Shown: piece after piece, positions 1 to 8,847 of the stretch
Layout of the letters: each line of letters starts with the position of its first letter
Position numbering within the stretch: position 1 is the stretch's first letter
Origin: Acinetobacter lwoffii
GTDB lineage: Bacteria > Pseudomonadota > Gammaproteobacteria > Pseudomonadales > Moraxellaceae
Length of the DNA stretch: 36,538 nucleotides
Direction: 5' to 3'
Assembly (NCBI GenBank): GCA_013530545.1
Contig: SPVA01000046.1
Location: forward strand, 1-36,538
The notes under the pieces: generated by a model
The model's input: only the letters and a program-made list of their open reading frames with translations
Databases searched by the model: none
Told to the model about the DNA's origin: nothing
Position numbers and translations under genes: made by a program

Positions 1-1297
1 GTGTACTCAAGGGTGATACTCGCCAAATCACATCACCGACATCATCAGCAACCAAAATGGCACCTGAAGAATCTACCGCCACACCGACCGGTCGCCCATA
101 TGCATCGCCCTGATCACTTAAAAATCCAGTCAAGACATCTTGAGGTGGGCCCATCGGTTGCCCATTCTGAAAGGGAACAAAAATCACTTTATAGCCACTA
201 TGCGGTTTGCGGTTCCATGAACCATGCTGGCCAATCAGCGCCCCATTTCGATATTGAGGCATCAGATCTGCCCTATAGAAAGCCAAGCCCAATGATGCAG
301 TATGATTGCCCAATGCATAATCCGGTGAAATTGCCCGCACAACCTGGGCAGGATTTTGCGGTTTGACCCGTGTATCTACATGTTGGCCATAATAACTATA
401 GGGCCATCCATAAAAAGCGCCCTCTTTGACAGAGGTCAGATAATCAGGAACCAGATCATTGCCGAGTTCATCACGTTCATTTACCACCGTCCAGAGTGCG
501 CCACTCTGGGGTTGCCAATCCATACCATTCGGATTACGCAGTCCGGTAGCAAAAGGTCGTGCTTGAGCACTAGCTATGTCAAATTCCATGATCAGTGCCC
601 GGCCTTGTTCTTGATCCAGGCCATTTTCAGCGACATTGCTGTTGGAACCCACCGTGATATAGAGTTTGCTGCCGGCAGGATTAGCAAGGGCATTTTTAGT
701 CCAGTGATGATTTAAACGACCTGCCGGTAAATCCAGTACCTTGGTGCCGGCTGCTGTAATTTGAGTCACACCGTTCTGATAAGGAAAACGTATCAGGGCA
801 TCAGTATTCGCCACATACAACATATTACCGACCAGCGCCATGCCAAATGGAGAATTGAGATTCTGTAAAAATACGGTTTTTTGTTCAGCCACCCCATCTC
901 CATTGCTATCCCGAAGTAGACTGATGCGGTTGGCACTAGGATGCGATGACCCGGCACGCTGCATTACCCATTTCATGATTTTCCCTTTGATCCCTTTACT
1001 ATCATCGGGCTTAGGCGGTGCATCGGTTTCGGCCACCAGTACATCACCATTCGGCAATACATATAGCCAGCGCGGATGTCGCAGTCCTTTGGCAAAGGCC
1101 TGAACTTTTAAACCTGTCGCTGGTGTCGGCATTTTACCTTCAGGCCAACCTTTAGCAGGTGCAATATTGACCGTAGGCAGCAAGCTTGATTTTGGTTTGG
1201 GCAAATGTGGCTGGGAACCATAACTGTCATTGATCATGGTTAGGAGAAGTGCACAGCTAGCACCCGTAAGTAAAAATTGAATAGGCTGATGAAGCAT
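1..1297 (-). CDS. PQQ-type sugar (sorbosone-like) dehydrogenase, 3' end cut by window edge
   Basis: An open frame runs from ATG 1297 to the left edge without a stop, giving about 432 residues. The N-terminus has a hydrophobic segment ([13 protein letters not shown]) consistent with export to the periplasm; a lipobox is not convincing. The body looks like the soluble PQQ glucose/sorbosone dehydrogenase beta-propeller: [20 protein letters not shown] near residue 65, [51 protein letters not shown] and a closing [19 protein letters not shown] blade. The family usually ends shortly after the GDVIWRV stretch seen here, so only a few residues are probably missing. Such enzymes oxidise sugars or aldehydes in the periplasm and pass electrons to the respiratory chain; the substrate cannot be read from sequence. 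It lies 155 bases downstream of the GntR gene on the same strand and probably has its own promoter. Confidence 0.85.
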   Translation of the reverse strand, partial: MLHQPIQFLLTGASCALLLTMINDSYGSQPHLPKPKSSLLPTVNIAPAKGWPEGKMPTPATGLKVQAFAKGLRHPRWLYVLPNGDVLVAETDAPPKPDDSKGIKGKIMKWVMQRAGSSHPSANRISLLRDSNGDGVAEQKTVFLQNLNSPFGMALVGNMLYVANTDALIRFPYQNGVTQITAAGTKVLDLPAGRLNHHWTKNALANPAGSKLYITVGSNSNVAENGLDQEQGRALIMEFDIASAQARPFATGLRNPNGMDWQPQSGALWTVVNERDELGNDLVPDYLTSVKEGAFYGWPYSYYGQHVDTRVKPQNPAQVVRAISPDYALGNHTASLGLAFYRADLMPQYRNGALIGQHGSWNRKPHSGYKVIFVPFQNGQPMGPPQDVLTGFLSDQGDAYGRPVGVAVDSSGAILVADDVGDVIWRVSPLST

Positions 1298-1452
1298 TTT
1301 TATCTCTTGTTATTATCATCCTCGACTTACTTTAAAAAACAATTTGAGATGTCACTAGCGGGTTCTTGTTTTTTCTGGTTATGAATTGGTTATCAATTTT
1401 GAGTTAGGTCTGATATTTATCTTGCTATAAAAATAAATTTATCCTGACTAAC

Positions 1453-2160
1453 TTACCCAGGACAACACGACAACATTTCTAGCGTAATTTTTTTCACCTC
1501 ATTACGACTGTGCCTGATATGGGCATCTAATATAGAGAGACAGAACGCTGCATCTTGTGCAAGTAATCCCCTTAAAATTTGTTGATGCTCGGCATAGGTC
1601 GCTGTAACCCGATAATCCTTGGAAAAATCCAGACGACGTATGATCCGAATTTTCTCGCTGATCTCACTGTGAATTTTTGCTATTTCTGCATTGCCGGCTG
1701 CAAATACCAAATGACAATGAAATGCTTCATCTTGTGCAGATAACTGCCTGAGGTCATAGACATACTGTTCTGGTTTGATACACCAGGTTTGAATCAAAAT
1801 TTCTAGAGCAGCTTTCAACTGGTCTTTGGGCATCTGACACAGTTGTTCGACTGCATAACATTCCATCAAAATTCGCAGATCATACAGTTCTTCATAAGCT
1901 TTAAAGTTTAGTGGCCGGACCTTCCAGGCACTTCTAAACTGAACGTCCACATAGCCTTCCTGCTGCAAACGATACAAAGCTTGCTGAATAGGTGTACGGC
2001 TGACGGCATAGCTTTCAGCAATTTCCGATTCGGTAAACCGCTCTCCCGGCATCAGTTTAAAGTCAAAAATATCATTTTTAATTTTCTGGAGAACCAGCTC
2101 AGACAGATTGTCTGAGCTTTTTCCGGTCGCTTTAGTACTTGGATTGCGAACAATAGTCAT
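1453..2160 (-). CDS. GntR-family regulator, FCD subfamily
   Basis: The protein is 235 residues. An N-terminal winged helix-turn-helix (about residues 20-85) carries the GntR pattern MPGERFTESEIAESYAVSRT followed by PIQQALYRLQQEGYV; a helical effector domain follows (YDLRILMECYAVEQL, ending HIRHSRNEVKK), typical of FCD regulators that bind small carboxylated ligands. ATG 2160 is preceded by a GGAG Shine-Dalgarno at good spacing. Only 11 bases separate it from the carboxylase stop codon, so the two are almost certainly one operon. The simplest inference is that it controls this operon, probably through the palindrome at 6090-6111 that overlaps the predicted transcription start; that would make it autoregulatory. 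The effector is unknown; urea, allophanate or a related nitrogen compound is plausible. Confidence 0.88.
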   Translation of the reverse strand: MTIVRNPSTKATGKSSDNLSELVLQKIKNDIFDFKLMPGERFTESEIAESYAVSRTPIQQALYRLQQEGYVDVQFRSAWKVRPLNFKAYEELYDLRILMECYAVEQLCQMPKDQLKAALEILIQTWCIKPEQYVYDLRQLSAQDEAFHCHLVFAAGNAEIAKIHSEISEKIRIIRRLDFSKDYRVTATYAEHQQILRGLLAQDAAFCLSILDAHIRHSRNEVKKITLEMLSCCPG

Positions 2161-2171
2161 GGCTCACTCCA

Positions 2172-5100
2172 TTACTCCATATAGACCAGTGGCTCACCAC
2201 TATGCACGGTCTGACCAGAACGGCAGATAATCGCTTTAACGATACCATCATCGTCAGCATAGACCGGCAGTTCCATTTTCATGGCTTCAATGATGGCCAC
2301 CGTGTCGCCTTTTTTCACAATCTGCCCCGCTTCTACAAAAATCTTCCAGATATTGCCGGTCATAGAGGCGTTGAGAGGGACATACTGGCTGTAATCGGTG
2401 TCATCCTGCAGCACTTCTATTTCTACAGGTGCATCAAACTCGTCTTTCCAGCGTTCTACCTCGGCACTAAAAGCAGCCTGCTGCTGCGCTTTAAAAGCAG
2501 CAATACTGTCCTGTTCTGCAGCAAGGAAATCCTGATATGCTGCAAAGTCAAACTCGCATTCCTCAATTTTGATTTCTGCCAGACCATGGGCGAAATCAGC
2601 ACGGAACTGATCCAGTTCGGCCTCAGTGACCTCATAATATTTAATCTGGTCAAAAAAGCGTAAGAACCATTGCTGATCGCCAAACTGCTTGTTCTTTTTA
2701 AACTTATTCCAGATCGGTACGGTACGGCCAATCAACTGATAGCCACCCGGTGAGTCCATGCCATAAATACACATATACATGCCACCAATCCCGACTGTAC
2801 CTTCAGCGGTAAAAGTACGGGCCGGATTATATTTGGAACTCAGTAAACGGTGGCGCGGATCAATGGGCACTGCACAAGGTGCAGTCAGATACACATCTCC
2901 TAGCCCCAAAACTAGATAATTGGCATCAAAAATAATGTCTTTAACTTGCTGACGAGTGTTTAGACCATTAATTCGCTGAATAAAATCGACATTATTCGGT
3001 AGCCATGGGGCCTTGGCACAGACACTTTCCTGATAACGCTCAACCGCACCCAGAGTCGCTGGGTCCTCAAAGGCCATGGGTAAATGGATAATTCTTGAAG
3101 GTATTTTAATGTCACGTAAATCACCCATCTGTTCTTCAAGACCAAGCAGGAAGTGAATCAGTTGCTGCTGGCTCAAACGCAGACCATCATATTTAATCTG
3201 CAAGGATCGCACACCAGGTGATAATTCCAGGATACCGTCAAGATCAGCTTCACGGATCAGTTGCATCAAGCGGTGTACGCGCAGGCGTAGGGCCAAATCC
3301 AGTACGTTATCACCGTATTCCAGCAAGATATAACTGTCACCTGCCTGACGATATACAGCTTTTGGTGCATCTGGTGTAGCTTCACGCAATGCCAGAATAC
3401 TTTCTGCTTGAACTGCCACGACTTCAGCCTCGTAGGGCATCTCTGCCTTGGCAAAGTTTTGGAGGGTTTGAATTTGCTGCCGCTCCAGCGCATTGGCCTG
3501 TTCTACCGAAATTGGATAGAAGCTAATCGTGTCATCGGCTTTCAGTTGACCAATTTTCCAGAGTTCAGCTTTGGCAATGGTCACCGGACAGACAAAGCCA
3601 CCCAGGCTCGGACCATCTTTGGCAAGAATTACGGGGAAATCACCGGTAAAGTTAATCGCACCAATGGCATATTCACAGTCATGTACATTGGATGGATGCA
3701 GACCCGCTTCACCGCCATTTTCACGCGCCCAGCTTGGCGTCGGTCCGGTTAAACGGATACCCAATCGGTTCGAGTTAAAATGCACTTTCCAGCTTGATGC
3801 AAAAAACTCCTTAATATATTCAGCTTTAAAGAAATCAGGAGCGCCATGCGGACCATAGAGCACACCAATTTTCCATTCCTTGCCATAACTTGGAATCAGA
3901 TCTGTTGCCAAAACTTCAGGTTCTGCAATCGCTAAAGGTAGACCATCGGCCGGCAGCTCAGGATTCACCATCTTAATCATGTCACCAGCCCGTAACACTC
4001 GGCCTGCATGTCCACCAAAATTACCTAAAGCAAAGGTAGAACGGCTACCCAGATATTCCGGCACATTCAGACCATTTCGTACAGCCAGGTAGGTCCGGCA
4101 TCCAGATTCAACCTGTCCAATTTTTAGGGTTTGGCCTGCTTTTACCTGAATAGGCTGCCAGAAATTTACTGCTTCATCATCCAGACTTACCGGACAAGGT
4201 GCGCCAGTTAAAGCAATGATATTTTCTGCATGAAATTTGAGGATTGGACCTTGCAGGGTAAATTCAAACCCGGCGGCGGCCTCGACATTCCCAACAATTT
4301 TATTGGCCAGCCGGAAGGCATAATCATCCATTGGGCCTGAAGGCGGTACACCAATATCCCAATACCCGACACGACCCGGATAATCCTGAATCGAACTTTG
4401 TGTACCCGGCTGAATCACCTCAATCACATTCGGCACATATTTGAAATCATCCAGCATGCGTGTCCAGATCTGCATCTGTTCAAAACGTGGATCTGAAATA
4501 ACAGTATGCACATAATCCAGATTGGTACTAATACCATTCAGGCGAGTTTCAGCTAAAGCTGATTTAAGCGTATGAATGGCAGTATCACGATTTTCAGCAT
4601 GCACAATAATCTTGGCAATCATCGGGTCAAAGTATTGGGAAATTTCAGTTCCGGTACTCACCCAGGTATCAACCCGGACATTTTCCGGGAAAAAGACATC
4701 GGTCAAAATCCCTGGACTCGGCTGGAAATTCTTAACTGGATCTTCGGCATAGATGCGTACTTCAATCGCTGCACCTTGAGGCTGAATACTGCTTAGATGC
4801 TTCCAATCCAGAGTATCACCTGCTGCAACTTTCAACATGCATTCAATCAGGTCTAAACCGGTCACCATTTCAGTCACCGGATGCTCCACCTGCAAACGGG
4901 TATTCACTTCAAGGAAATAAAACTCGTCACGTGCTGCATCGTAAATAAACTCAACCGTACCGGCACTGCGATATTCCACCGATTTGCCCAGTTCAACTGC
5001 CGCCTGATACAATTTTTGACGGGTTGCTTCAGGTAACTGTGCCGCTGGTGTTTCTTCCACAACCTTCTGATTACGGCGCTGCAGTGAACAGTCGCGTTCG

Positions 5101-5771
5101 CCCAAAGCCACTACCTGTCCCTGTCCATCTCCAAAAATCTGAACTTCGACATGACGGGCCCGATCGATAAAGCACTCTAAAAATACTCCGGCATCTTTAA
5201 AGAACTGTTCGCCCAGACGTTTTACACTTTCATAGGCCTCCTGAAGTGCTTCTGCATTATCACAACGGGTCAAGCCAATTCCGCCACCGCCTGCTGTGCT
5301 TTTAAGCATAACCGGATAGCCAATTTTTTCAGCTTCAGTTAAGGCTTCATCCAGACTATTTAGCAGACCTGTACCGGGAGTCATGGGTACATTGACAGCT
5401 GCAGCAAGTTCACGGGCACGATGTTTTAAACCAAACTCTAAAATCTGCCCAGCTGTGGGTCCCATGAAAGCAATGCCATTTTCTTCGCAGGCACGAGCAA
5501 AATCAGCACTTTCTGACAGAAAACCATAACCTGGGAAAATTGCTTCAGCCCCGGTATTCTTGGCTGCAGCAATCAGTTTTTCAATACTCAAATAGGTATC
5601 GCCAGGTTTGGTCCCTTCTAAGGACACTGCAATATCTGCATCAATCACATGCTGTGCATAACGATCTGTTTCTGAATAAACGGCGACACTGGTTACACCC
5701 ATTTTTTTTAATGTGCGAATGGCGCGAACAGCAATTTCGCCGCGGTTTGCAATCAATACAGTCTTAAACAT
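2172..5771 (-). CDS. Urea carboxylase-type biotin enzyme
   Basis: The protein is 1199 residues, the usual length of bacterial urea carboxylase. An N-terminal biotin carboxylase (about 1-445) starts KTVLIANRGEIAVRAIRTLK and has the ATP-grasp glycine loop KSTAGGGGIGLTR and EVNTRLQVEHPVTE. A KipA-like carboxyltransferase half (about 455-780) includes IQDYPGRVGYWDIGVPPSGP. A KipI-like half (about 810-1040) follows, and a C-terminal biotinyl domain contains IIEAMKME, where the lysine takes biotin. Known members carboxylate urea to allophanate with ATP and bicarbonate; close relatives are guanidine carboxylases, and I cannot separate the two by eye. No allophanate hydrolase or urea-carboxylase-associated (UAAP) gene lies in this window. 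ATG 5771 follows AGAGG at good spacing. GntR follows 11 bases downstream; a sigma-54-like promoter lies about 340 bases upstream. Confidence 0.9.
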   Translation of the reverse strand: MFKTVLIANRGEIAVRAIRTLKKMGVTSVAVYSETDRYAQHVIDADIAVSLEGTKPGDTYLSIEKLIAAAKNTGAEAIFPGYGFLSESADFARACEENGIAFMGPTAGQILEFGLKHRARELAAAVNVPMTPGTGLLNSLDEALTEAEKIGYPVMLKSTAGGGGIGLTRCDNAEALQEAYESVKRLGEQFFKDAGVFLECFIDRARHVEVQIFGDGQGQVVALGERDCSLQRRNQKVVEETPAAQLPEATRQKLYQAAVELGKSVEYRSAGTVEFIYDAARDEFYFLEVNTRLQVEHPVTEMVTGLDLIECMLKVAAGDTLDWKHLSSIQPQGAAIEVRIYAEDPVKNFQPSPGILTDVFFPENVRVDTWVSTGTEISQYFDPMIAKIIVHAENRDTAIHTLKSALAETRLNGISTNLDYVHTVISDPRFEQMQIWTRMLDDFKYVPNVIEVIQPGTQSSIQDYPGRVGYWDIGVPPSGPMDDYAFRLANKIVGNVEAAAGFEFTLQGPILKFHAENIIALTGAPCPVSLDDEAVNFWQPIQVKAGQTLKIGQVESGCRTYLAVRNGLNVPEYLGSRSTFALGNFGGHAGRVLRAGDMIKMVNPELPADGLPLAIAEPEVLATDLIPSYGKEWKIGVLYGPHGAPDFFKAEYIKEFFASSWKVHFNSNRLGIRLTGPTPSWARENGGEAGLHPSNVHDCEYAIGAINFTGDFPVILAKDGPSLGGFVCPVTIAKAELWKIGQLKADDTISFYPISVEQANALERQQIQTLQNFAKAEMPYEAEVVAVQAESILALREATPDAPKAVYRQAGDSYILLEYGDNVLDLALRLRVHRLMQLIREADLDGILELSPGVRSLQIKYDGLRLSQQQLIHFLLGLEEQMGDLRDIKIPSRIIHLPMAFEDPATLGAVERYQESVCAKAPWLPNNVDFIQRINGLNTRQQVKDIIFDANYLVLGLGDVYLTAPCAVPIDPRHRLLSSKYNPARTFTAEGTVGIGGMYMCIYGMDSPGGYQLIGRTVPIWNKFKKNKQFGDQQWFLRFFDQIKYYEVTEAELDQFRADFAHGLAEIKIEECEFDFAAYQDFLAAEQDSIAAFKAQQQAAFSAEVERWKDEFDAPVEIEVLQDDTDYSQYVPLNASMTGNIWKIFVEAGQIVKKGDTVAIIEAMKMELPVYADDDGIVKAIICRSGQTVHSGEPLVYME

Positions 5772-5860
5772 ATGAATCCTCTGTTATTTTATCTATTTTC
5801 TGAATCTGCCGAATTGATCTATTTTTTTTGATTAAGCTGCTGCATATAAGCCTACCGCCG

Positions 5861-6088
5861 TCACTGATCTCTGGCAGCCTCTGATACATACAGTCCGAAA
5901 TACAGTTTTTTGAATACATCAATTTTTGTTTGAATAAGATATGCAGCAGTCCTGACCGAAATCCAGGCAGGCTCATTCCCTTCAAGTCGGGCAATGAAGT
6001 GAGCCAAGTTATTCAGTGGAGGCATTTTTTGCTGATCGGCATCGCGCCATTCTGGAACTGTCCGGCCGATCATGTTGTGACGAAGCAT
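5861..6088 (-). CDS. Hypothetical 75-residue protein in the carboxylase leader
   Basis: ATG 6088 to TGA 5861 encodes 75 residues (starts MLRHNMIGRTVPEWRDAD, ends YVSEAARDQ). I do not recognise the family. Codon choice looks like a coding gene rather than random DNA, and the composition is balanced, with no signal peptide or membrane segment. It lies between the predicted sigma-54 start site (about 6104) and the urea carboxylase gene, so it would be the first gene of the operon or a regulatory leader ORF. Against it, no Shine-Dalgarno precedes the ATG, and the palindrome at 6090-6111 sits immediately upstream. It could also be a remnant of a longer operon gene. Confidence 0.35.
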   Translation of the reverse strand: MLRHNMIGRTVPEWRDADQQKMPPLNNLAHFIARLEGNEPAWISVRTAAYLIQTKIDVFKKLYFGLYVSEAARDQ

Positions 6089-6089
6089 T

Positions 6090-6111
6090 CTGTATCCAAG
6101 TTTGAATACAG
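6090..6111. promoter_or_regulatory. 22-bp near-perfect palindrome, candidate GntR operator
   Basis: On the minus strand the arms are CTGTATTC and GGATACAG around a six-base spacer, with one mismatch. The predicted start of the sigma-54 transcript (about 6104) falls inside it, the position expected for a repressor site. The half TGTATTCAAA recurs at about 5907-5917 inside the leader. Assignment to the GntR protein encoded downstream is inference from position and symmetry. Confidence 0.5.
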
Positions 6112-6113
6112 TT

Positions 6114-6130
6114 ATGCAGAACTTATGCCA
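6114..6130 (-). promoter_or_regulatory. Sigma-54 (RpoN) promoter for the urea carboxylase operon
   Basis: The minus strand reads TGGCATAAGTTCTGCAT. It has the invariant GG and GC dinucleotides separated by ten bases, and matches the consensus TGGCAC-N5-TTGCA at all but two of the conserved positions. It points at the carboxylase operon, and nitrogen-source genes are classic RpoN/NtrC targets. The start would be near 6104. I could not identify clear NtrC sites upstream. Confidence 0.6.
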
Positions 6131-6436
6131 GTTTAATTTTTATTTAATTTTCAATATTTTAATAAAATTTAAGATGTATAAATTGGGGAGAATTTCGTTG
6201 AATGGTTGTTTTTGGTTCAACCTGTTTTCAATTCAGTGCAAAAATTATTCTGGAACTCATATTGCATGATCTGCATCATTTCAACTTTTTCAATTCTGAT
6301 ATAAAAGCCCATCTGTTGATGAGCTTCTAAGTGAACTATTCTATTTATAGCTTAGGACAGTCATAAAAATTGAGTGTATTAAATACCTGAATTGAAAGGG
6401 TTTGAATCAGCGTGCATTTGTCATTGCGGTAATTCA
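6131..6436. other. AT-rich intergenic stretch, no gene seen
   Basis: This region lies upstream of the sigma-54-like promoter and downstream of the frameshifted exported gene. It has no plausible ORF. It would be the place for enhancer (NtrC-type) sites, but only a weak TGCAT...TGCA pair near 6264-6277 resembles one. An imperfect hairpin occurs around 6307-6328. Confidence 0.5.
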
Positions 6437-6992
6437 TTACTTCACAGGAATCATTAAGTGCTGATAAGGCGTCCCAGACCACATGACATAGGGCACAGCG
6501 GTATCCGGTTGCGTATGCTTAGGATACATATCATAGAAGCGAGCTTCAGCACCGACGATCATCACATGGGGACCCGTTTTGACCCAATGATTGCCCGCAC
6601 TAGGCTTCTTGGCATAAGGGTCGACATTACTGGCATCCGTGCCCCCTGCCAGCATATACATAAAGCCTACTTTCCCGACTGTGGGCGGTTTATTCCCCAT
6701 CCAGGCTTCTGCCCATTCTAGAGCGGCCTGATCCATACACATTGGGTCTGGACCTGGAGTGGTCGGATTATCAGGCATACAGGTAAAACCATTATTGCCC
6801 TTGCGCAAGGTACGTATTTTGCCATCTGCACCGACAGCGACAATCGTGGCTGCAGCGGCTACTTTCTTAGGTGCAGCAGTCATGAGCTGCGCCTGAGCTG
6901 GCTTTGCCCGACATGGGCGGTTCAACGGCTAAAGCGGCAGGTGCAGACAGGGCGACCCATCCCGCCATAAACAGTAATTGAGGAAAATTCAT
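6437..6992 (-). pseudogene. Exported hypothetical protein, broken by a one-base frame change
   Basis: ATG 6992 has a strong Shine-Dalgarno (AAGGAG) and starts a clean signal peptide (MNFPQLLFMAGWVALSAPAA, cleavage likely after LA). That frame ends at a TAA near 6870. The rest of the protein continues in the +1 frame to the stop at 6437, with coherent sequence (AAPKKVAAAATIVAVGADGK, PDPMCMDQAALEWAEAWM, GPHVMIVGAEARFYDMYP, PYVMWSGTPYQHLMIP). The shift must lie between about 6928 and 6870; the sense change near 6890-6900 looks most natural. The intact product would be about 184 residues, periplasmic, of a conserved family without a function I know. No slippery heptamer is visible, so this is either decay or a sequence error. 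The downstream frame alone lacks an ATG, SD and signal peptide. Confidence 0.75.
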
Positions 6993-7193
6993 GGCACATT
7001 CTCCTTGAATCATCATGAAGAAATTGGATTTAGGTTCAAATCAAGTTGGATTGATCTGAAATTTTTGTAACGGATCCTTATAGAGTTGAGGGATAATTTG
7101 AGTTGATAAAAAGAAAGGAGAAGATTTAACTATTGCAGTGAAATTGCGCTACACAGCAATATCAACTCGAATGAAAGACAATATCTTTGGCGC

Positions 7194-7679
7194 TTAACCA
7201 TGAAATGCCGCTTCGATCACGGAGATGTCAATTTTTTTCATGGTCATCATCGCATTAAATGCGCGCTTGGCCGCAGCGCGGTCAAGACTGTTACAGGCGT
7301 TGATGAGGACCACTGGCGTAATCTGCCAGGAAATGCCCCACTTGTCTTTACACCATCCACACTCACTTTCCTGACCACCATTGCCAATAATGGCATTCCA
7401 GTAACGGTCTGTTTCTTCTTGGTCTTCAGTCGCCACCTGAAATGAAAATGCTTCATTGTGTTGAAAGTCAGGGCCACCATTCAGTCCAATGCAGGCAACG
7501 CCCATCACCGTAAATTCAACGGTGATAACATCGCCTTCTTTTCCGGAGGGATAATCTCCGGGTGCAAGATTGATCGCGCCAACTGAGGAGTCTGGAAAGG
7601 TTTCTGCATAAAATCGTGCTGCACCTTCGGCATCGTCATCGTACCAAAGGCAGATGGTGTTCTTCGCAATATTCATCAT
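7194..7679 (-). CDS. VOC-family (PhnB/glyoxalase-fold) protein
   Basis: The protein is 161 residues starting at ATG 7679 (MMNIAKNTICLWYDDDAEGA), chosen because GGAG sits seven bases upstream. It shows the VOC/PhnB layout: an opening beta strand with LWYDDDAEGAARFYAETFP, then VEFTVMGVACIGLNGGPDF, then a second module with ESECGWCKDKWGISWQITP. Members of this PhnB-like group (Pfam 3-dmu-9_3-mt) are mostly uncharacterised and often bind metals or are degenerate. The specific activity cannot be inferred. It appears monocistronic, about 200 bases upstream of the broken exported gene on the same strand, and divergent from the 5-formyl-THF cyclo-ligase gene. Confidence 0.85.
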   Translation of the reverse strand: MMNIAKNTICLWYDDDAEGAARFYAETFPDSSVGAINLAPGDYPSGKEGDVITVEFTVMGVACIGLNGGPDFQHNEAFSFQVATEDQEETDRYWNAIIGNGGQESECGWCKDKWGISWQITPVVLINACNSLDRAAAKRAFNAMMTMKKIDISVIEAAFHG

Positions 7680-8118
7680 GTTCAATCTCCATTGATTTAG
7701 GTCTTACACGCTCTGCCTAAGCACAATGTGTTTCATATATCAGTCGAGAATAGTCATATGATCCCTTGTCTATCTTTCACCAAAAAACAGAATAAACCTA
7801 CTTTAGAATTGTATTTTTATTGATCGAAAGCTGTTTCAAAGTGCTTAAACTGATGCGTTTCCAGAGTTTGTCACTGAACGATGGATTGCTTGGAAAATCG
7901 TGAATCAAAGAAAATGAATTGACCGTTTCGAGATATTAAAAAAATTAGTGATATAAATACTTTTTTAGTTTTTTAACTTTGAGACTGCTGGCAAAATTAG
8001 CCGAATTTAAATAACCAGATATGGAATCATATAAAATTTCAGCTCATAATTATTTTTTACTTTTCCAGAATTCCCACTTAGACTAGAGCACAATTTTGTT
8101 GCATATGCTTTTTGCCCT
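7680..8118. other. Divergent intergenic region, no gene seen
   Basis: About 440 AT-rich bases lie between the VOC gene and the folate enzyme gene. They must hold both divergent promoters, but no strong -35/-10 pair stands out. I looked for 6S RNA, which often precedes this folate gene, and saw no GC-rich paired ends or long imperfect hairpin. Confidence 0.5.
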
Positions 8119-8700
8119 ATGACCATTCAGGAATTAAGAAGATACCTTCGTAAAACGCGTCGTCATCTCTCTAAATTTGAGCAAAGGCAGTCCGCACAAA
8201 AAGTCTTAAACCGCCTGATCCGCAGTCCAGAATTTATTCATGCCCAACGTATTGGCCTGTATTTGCATGCTTTTGGGGAGATTCAGACCCAATCGATTAT
8301 TGAACGCTGTTTTAAACTGGGCAAACAGGTGTATCTACCAGCGATTTGCGACATGAATCAGCAGCTGGTCTGGATTCGAATCAGTCAGCATCAATATCAT
8401 AACAAGCGCTTTGCCCATCATCGGCTGGGTATGCGCGAGCCCATGAGCACTCGTGGTGTGCATGTTTCCAAACTGGATCTATTGCTCATGCCACTGCTGG
8501 CCTGTGACACTTCAGGCACCCGGATTGGGATGGGCGGCGGTTTTTATGATCGAACCTTGGCTTCTGCGCCCGGGCGTCCGTTCCGTCTGGGGCTGGCACA
8601 TGACTTTCAACTGCTGGCACAGCCGTTAAAACGTGAAACATGGGATCAGCCCCTTGATGCTTTAATCACCCCAACAATATTTATAAAGTTCAAACGTTAA
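8119..8700 (+). CDS. ygfA: 5-formyltetrahydrofolate cyclo-ligase
   Basis: The protein is 193 residues, the family's normal length. The N-terminal LRRYLRKTRRHLSKFEQ matches the basic opening helix; GLYLHAFGEIQT follows. The diagnostic C-terminal phosphate-binding motif is GTRIGMGGGFYDRTLA, then LGLAHDFQLL and the closing PLDALITPT. The enzyme converts 5-formyl-THF to 5,10-methenyl-THF with ATP in the cytoplasm, returning stored folate to one-carbon metabolism. ATG 8119 has no obvious Shine-Dalgarno. lon follows on the same strand after 147 bases but appears to have its own promoter. Confidence 0.93.
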   Translation: MTIQELRRYLRKTRRHLSKFEQRQSAQKVLNRLIRSPEFIHAQRIGLYLHAFGEIQTQSIIERCFKLGKQVYLPAICDMNQQLVWIRISQHQYHNKRFAHHRLGMREPMSTRGVHVSKLDLLLMPLLACDTSGTRIGMGGGFYDRTLASAPGRPFRLGLAHDFQLLAQPLKRETWDQPLDALITPTIFIKFKR

Positions 8701-8777
8701 TTTTGCAATTTTATCCTTGCTAACTACTTTAAAATCACATAATTAGTCATTTTTCATACAATTTAATCTTAACTGCC

Positions 8778-8802
8778 CTTGTATTTTTAAAATTACCCAT
8801 CA
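8778..8802 (+). promoter_or_regulatory. Sigma-32-like heat-shock promoter for lon
   Basis: CTTGTAT, ten bases, then ACCCATCA resembles the heat-shock consensus CTTGAAA-N13-CCCCATNT, with slightly short spacing and two mismatches in the -35. It lies about 45 bases before the lon start codon. Sigma-32 control of lon is established in E. coli; the match here is moderate. Confidence 0.45.
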
Positions 8803-8847
8803 CTATTAAAAGCATGGCAACACCGTTGTCACTCATTAGGAGTGCTC

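Noticed and set aside
5772-6104. Guanidine (ykkC) riboswitch in the carboxylase leader
   Set aside because: The leader was read for the conserved ykkC core and paired elements; none were seen, and an ORF occupies most of it.
7680-8118. 6S RNA gene upstream of the 5-formyl-THF cyclo-ligase gene
   Set aside because: This linkage is common in gammaproteobacteria, but the region is AT-rich with no complementary ends, no long imperfect hairpin and no GC-rich closing stem. A covariance-model search would be decisive.
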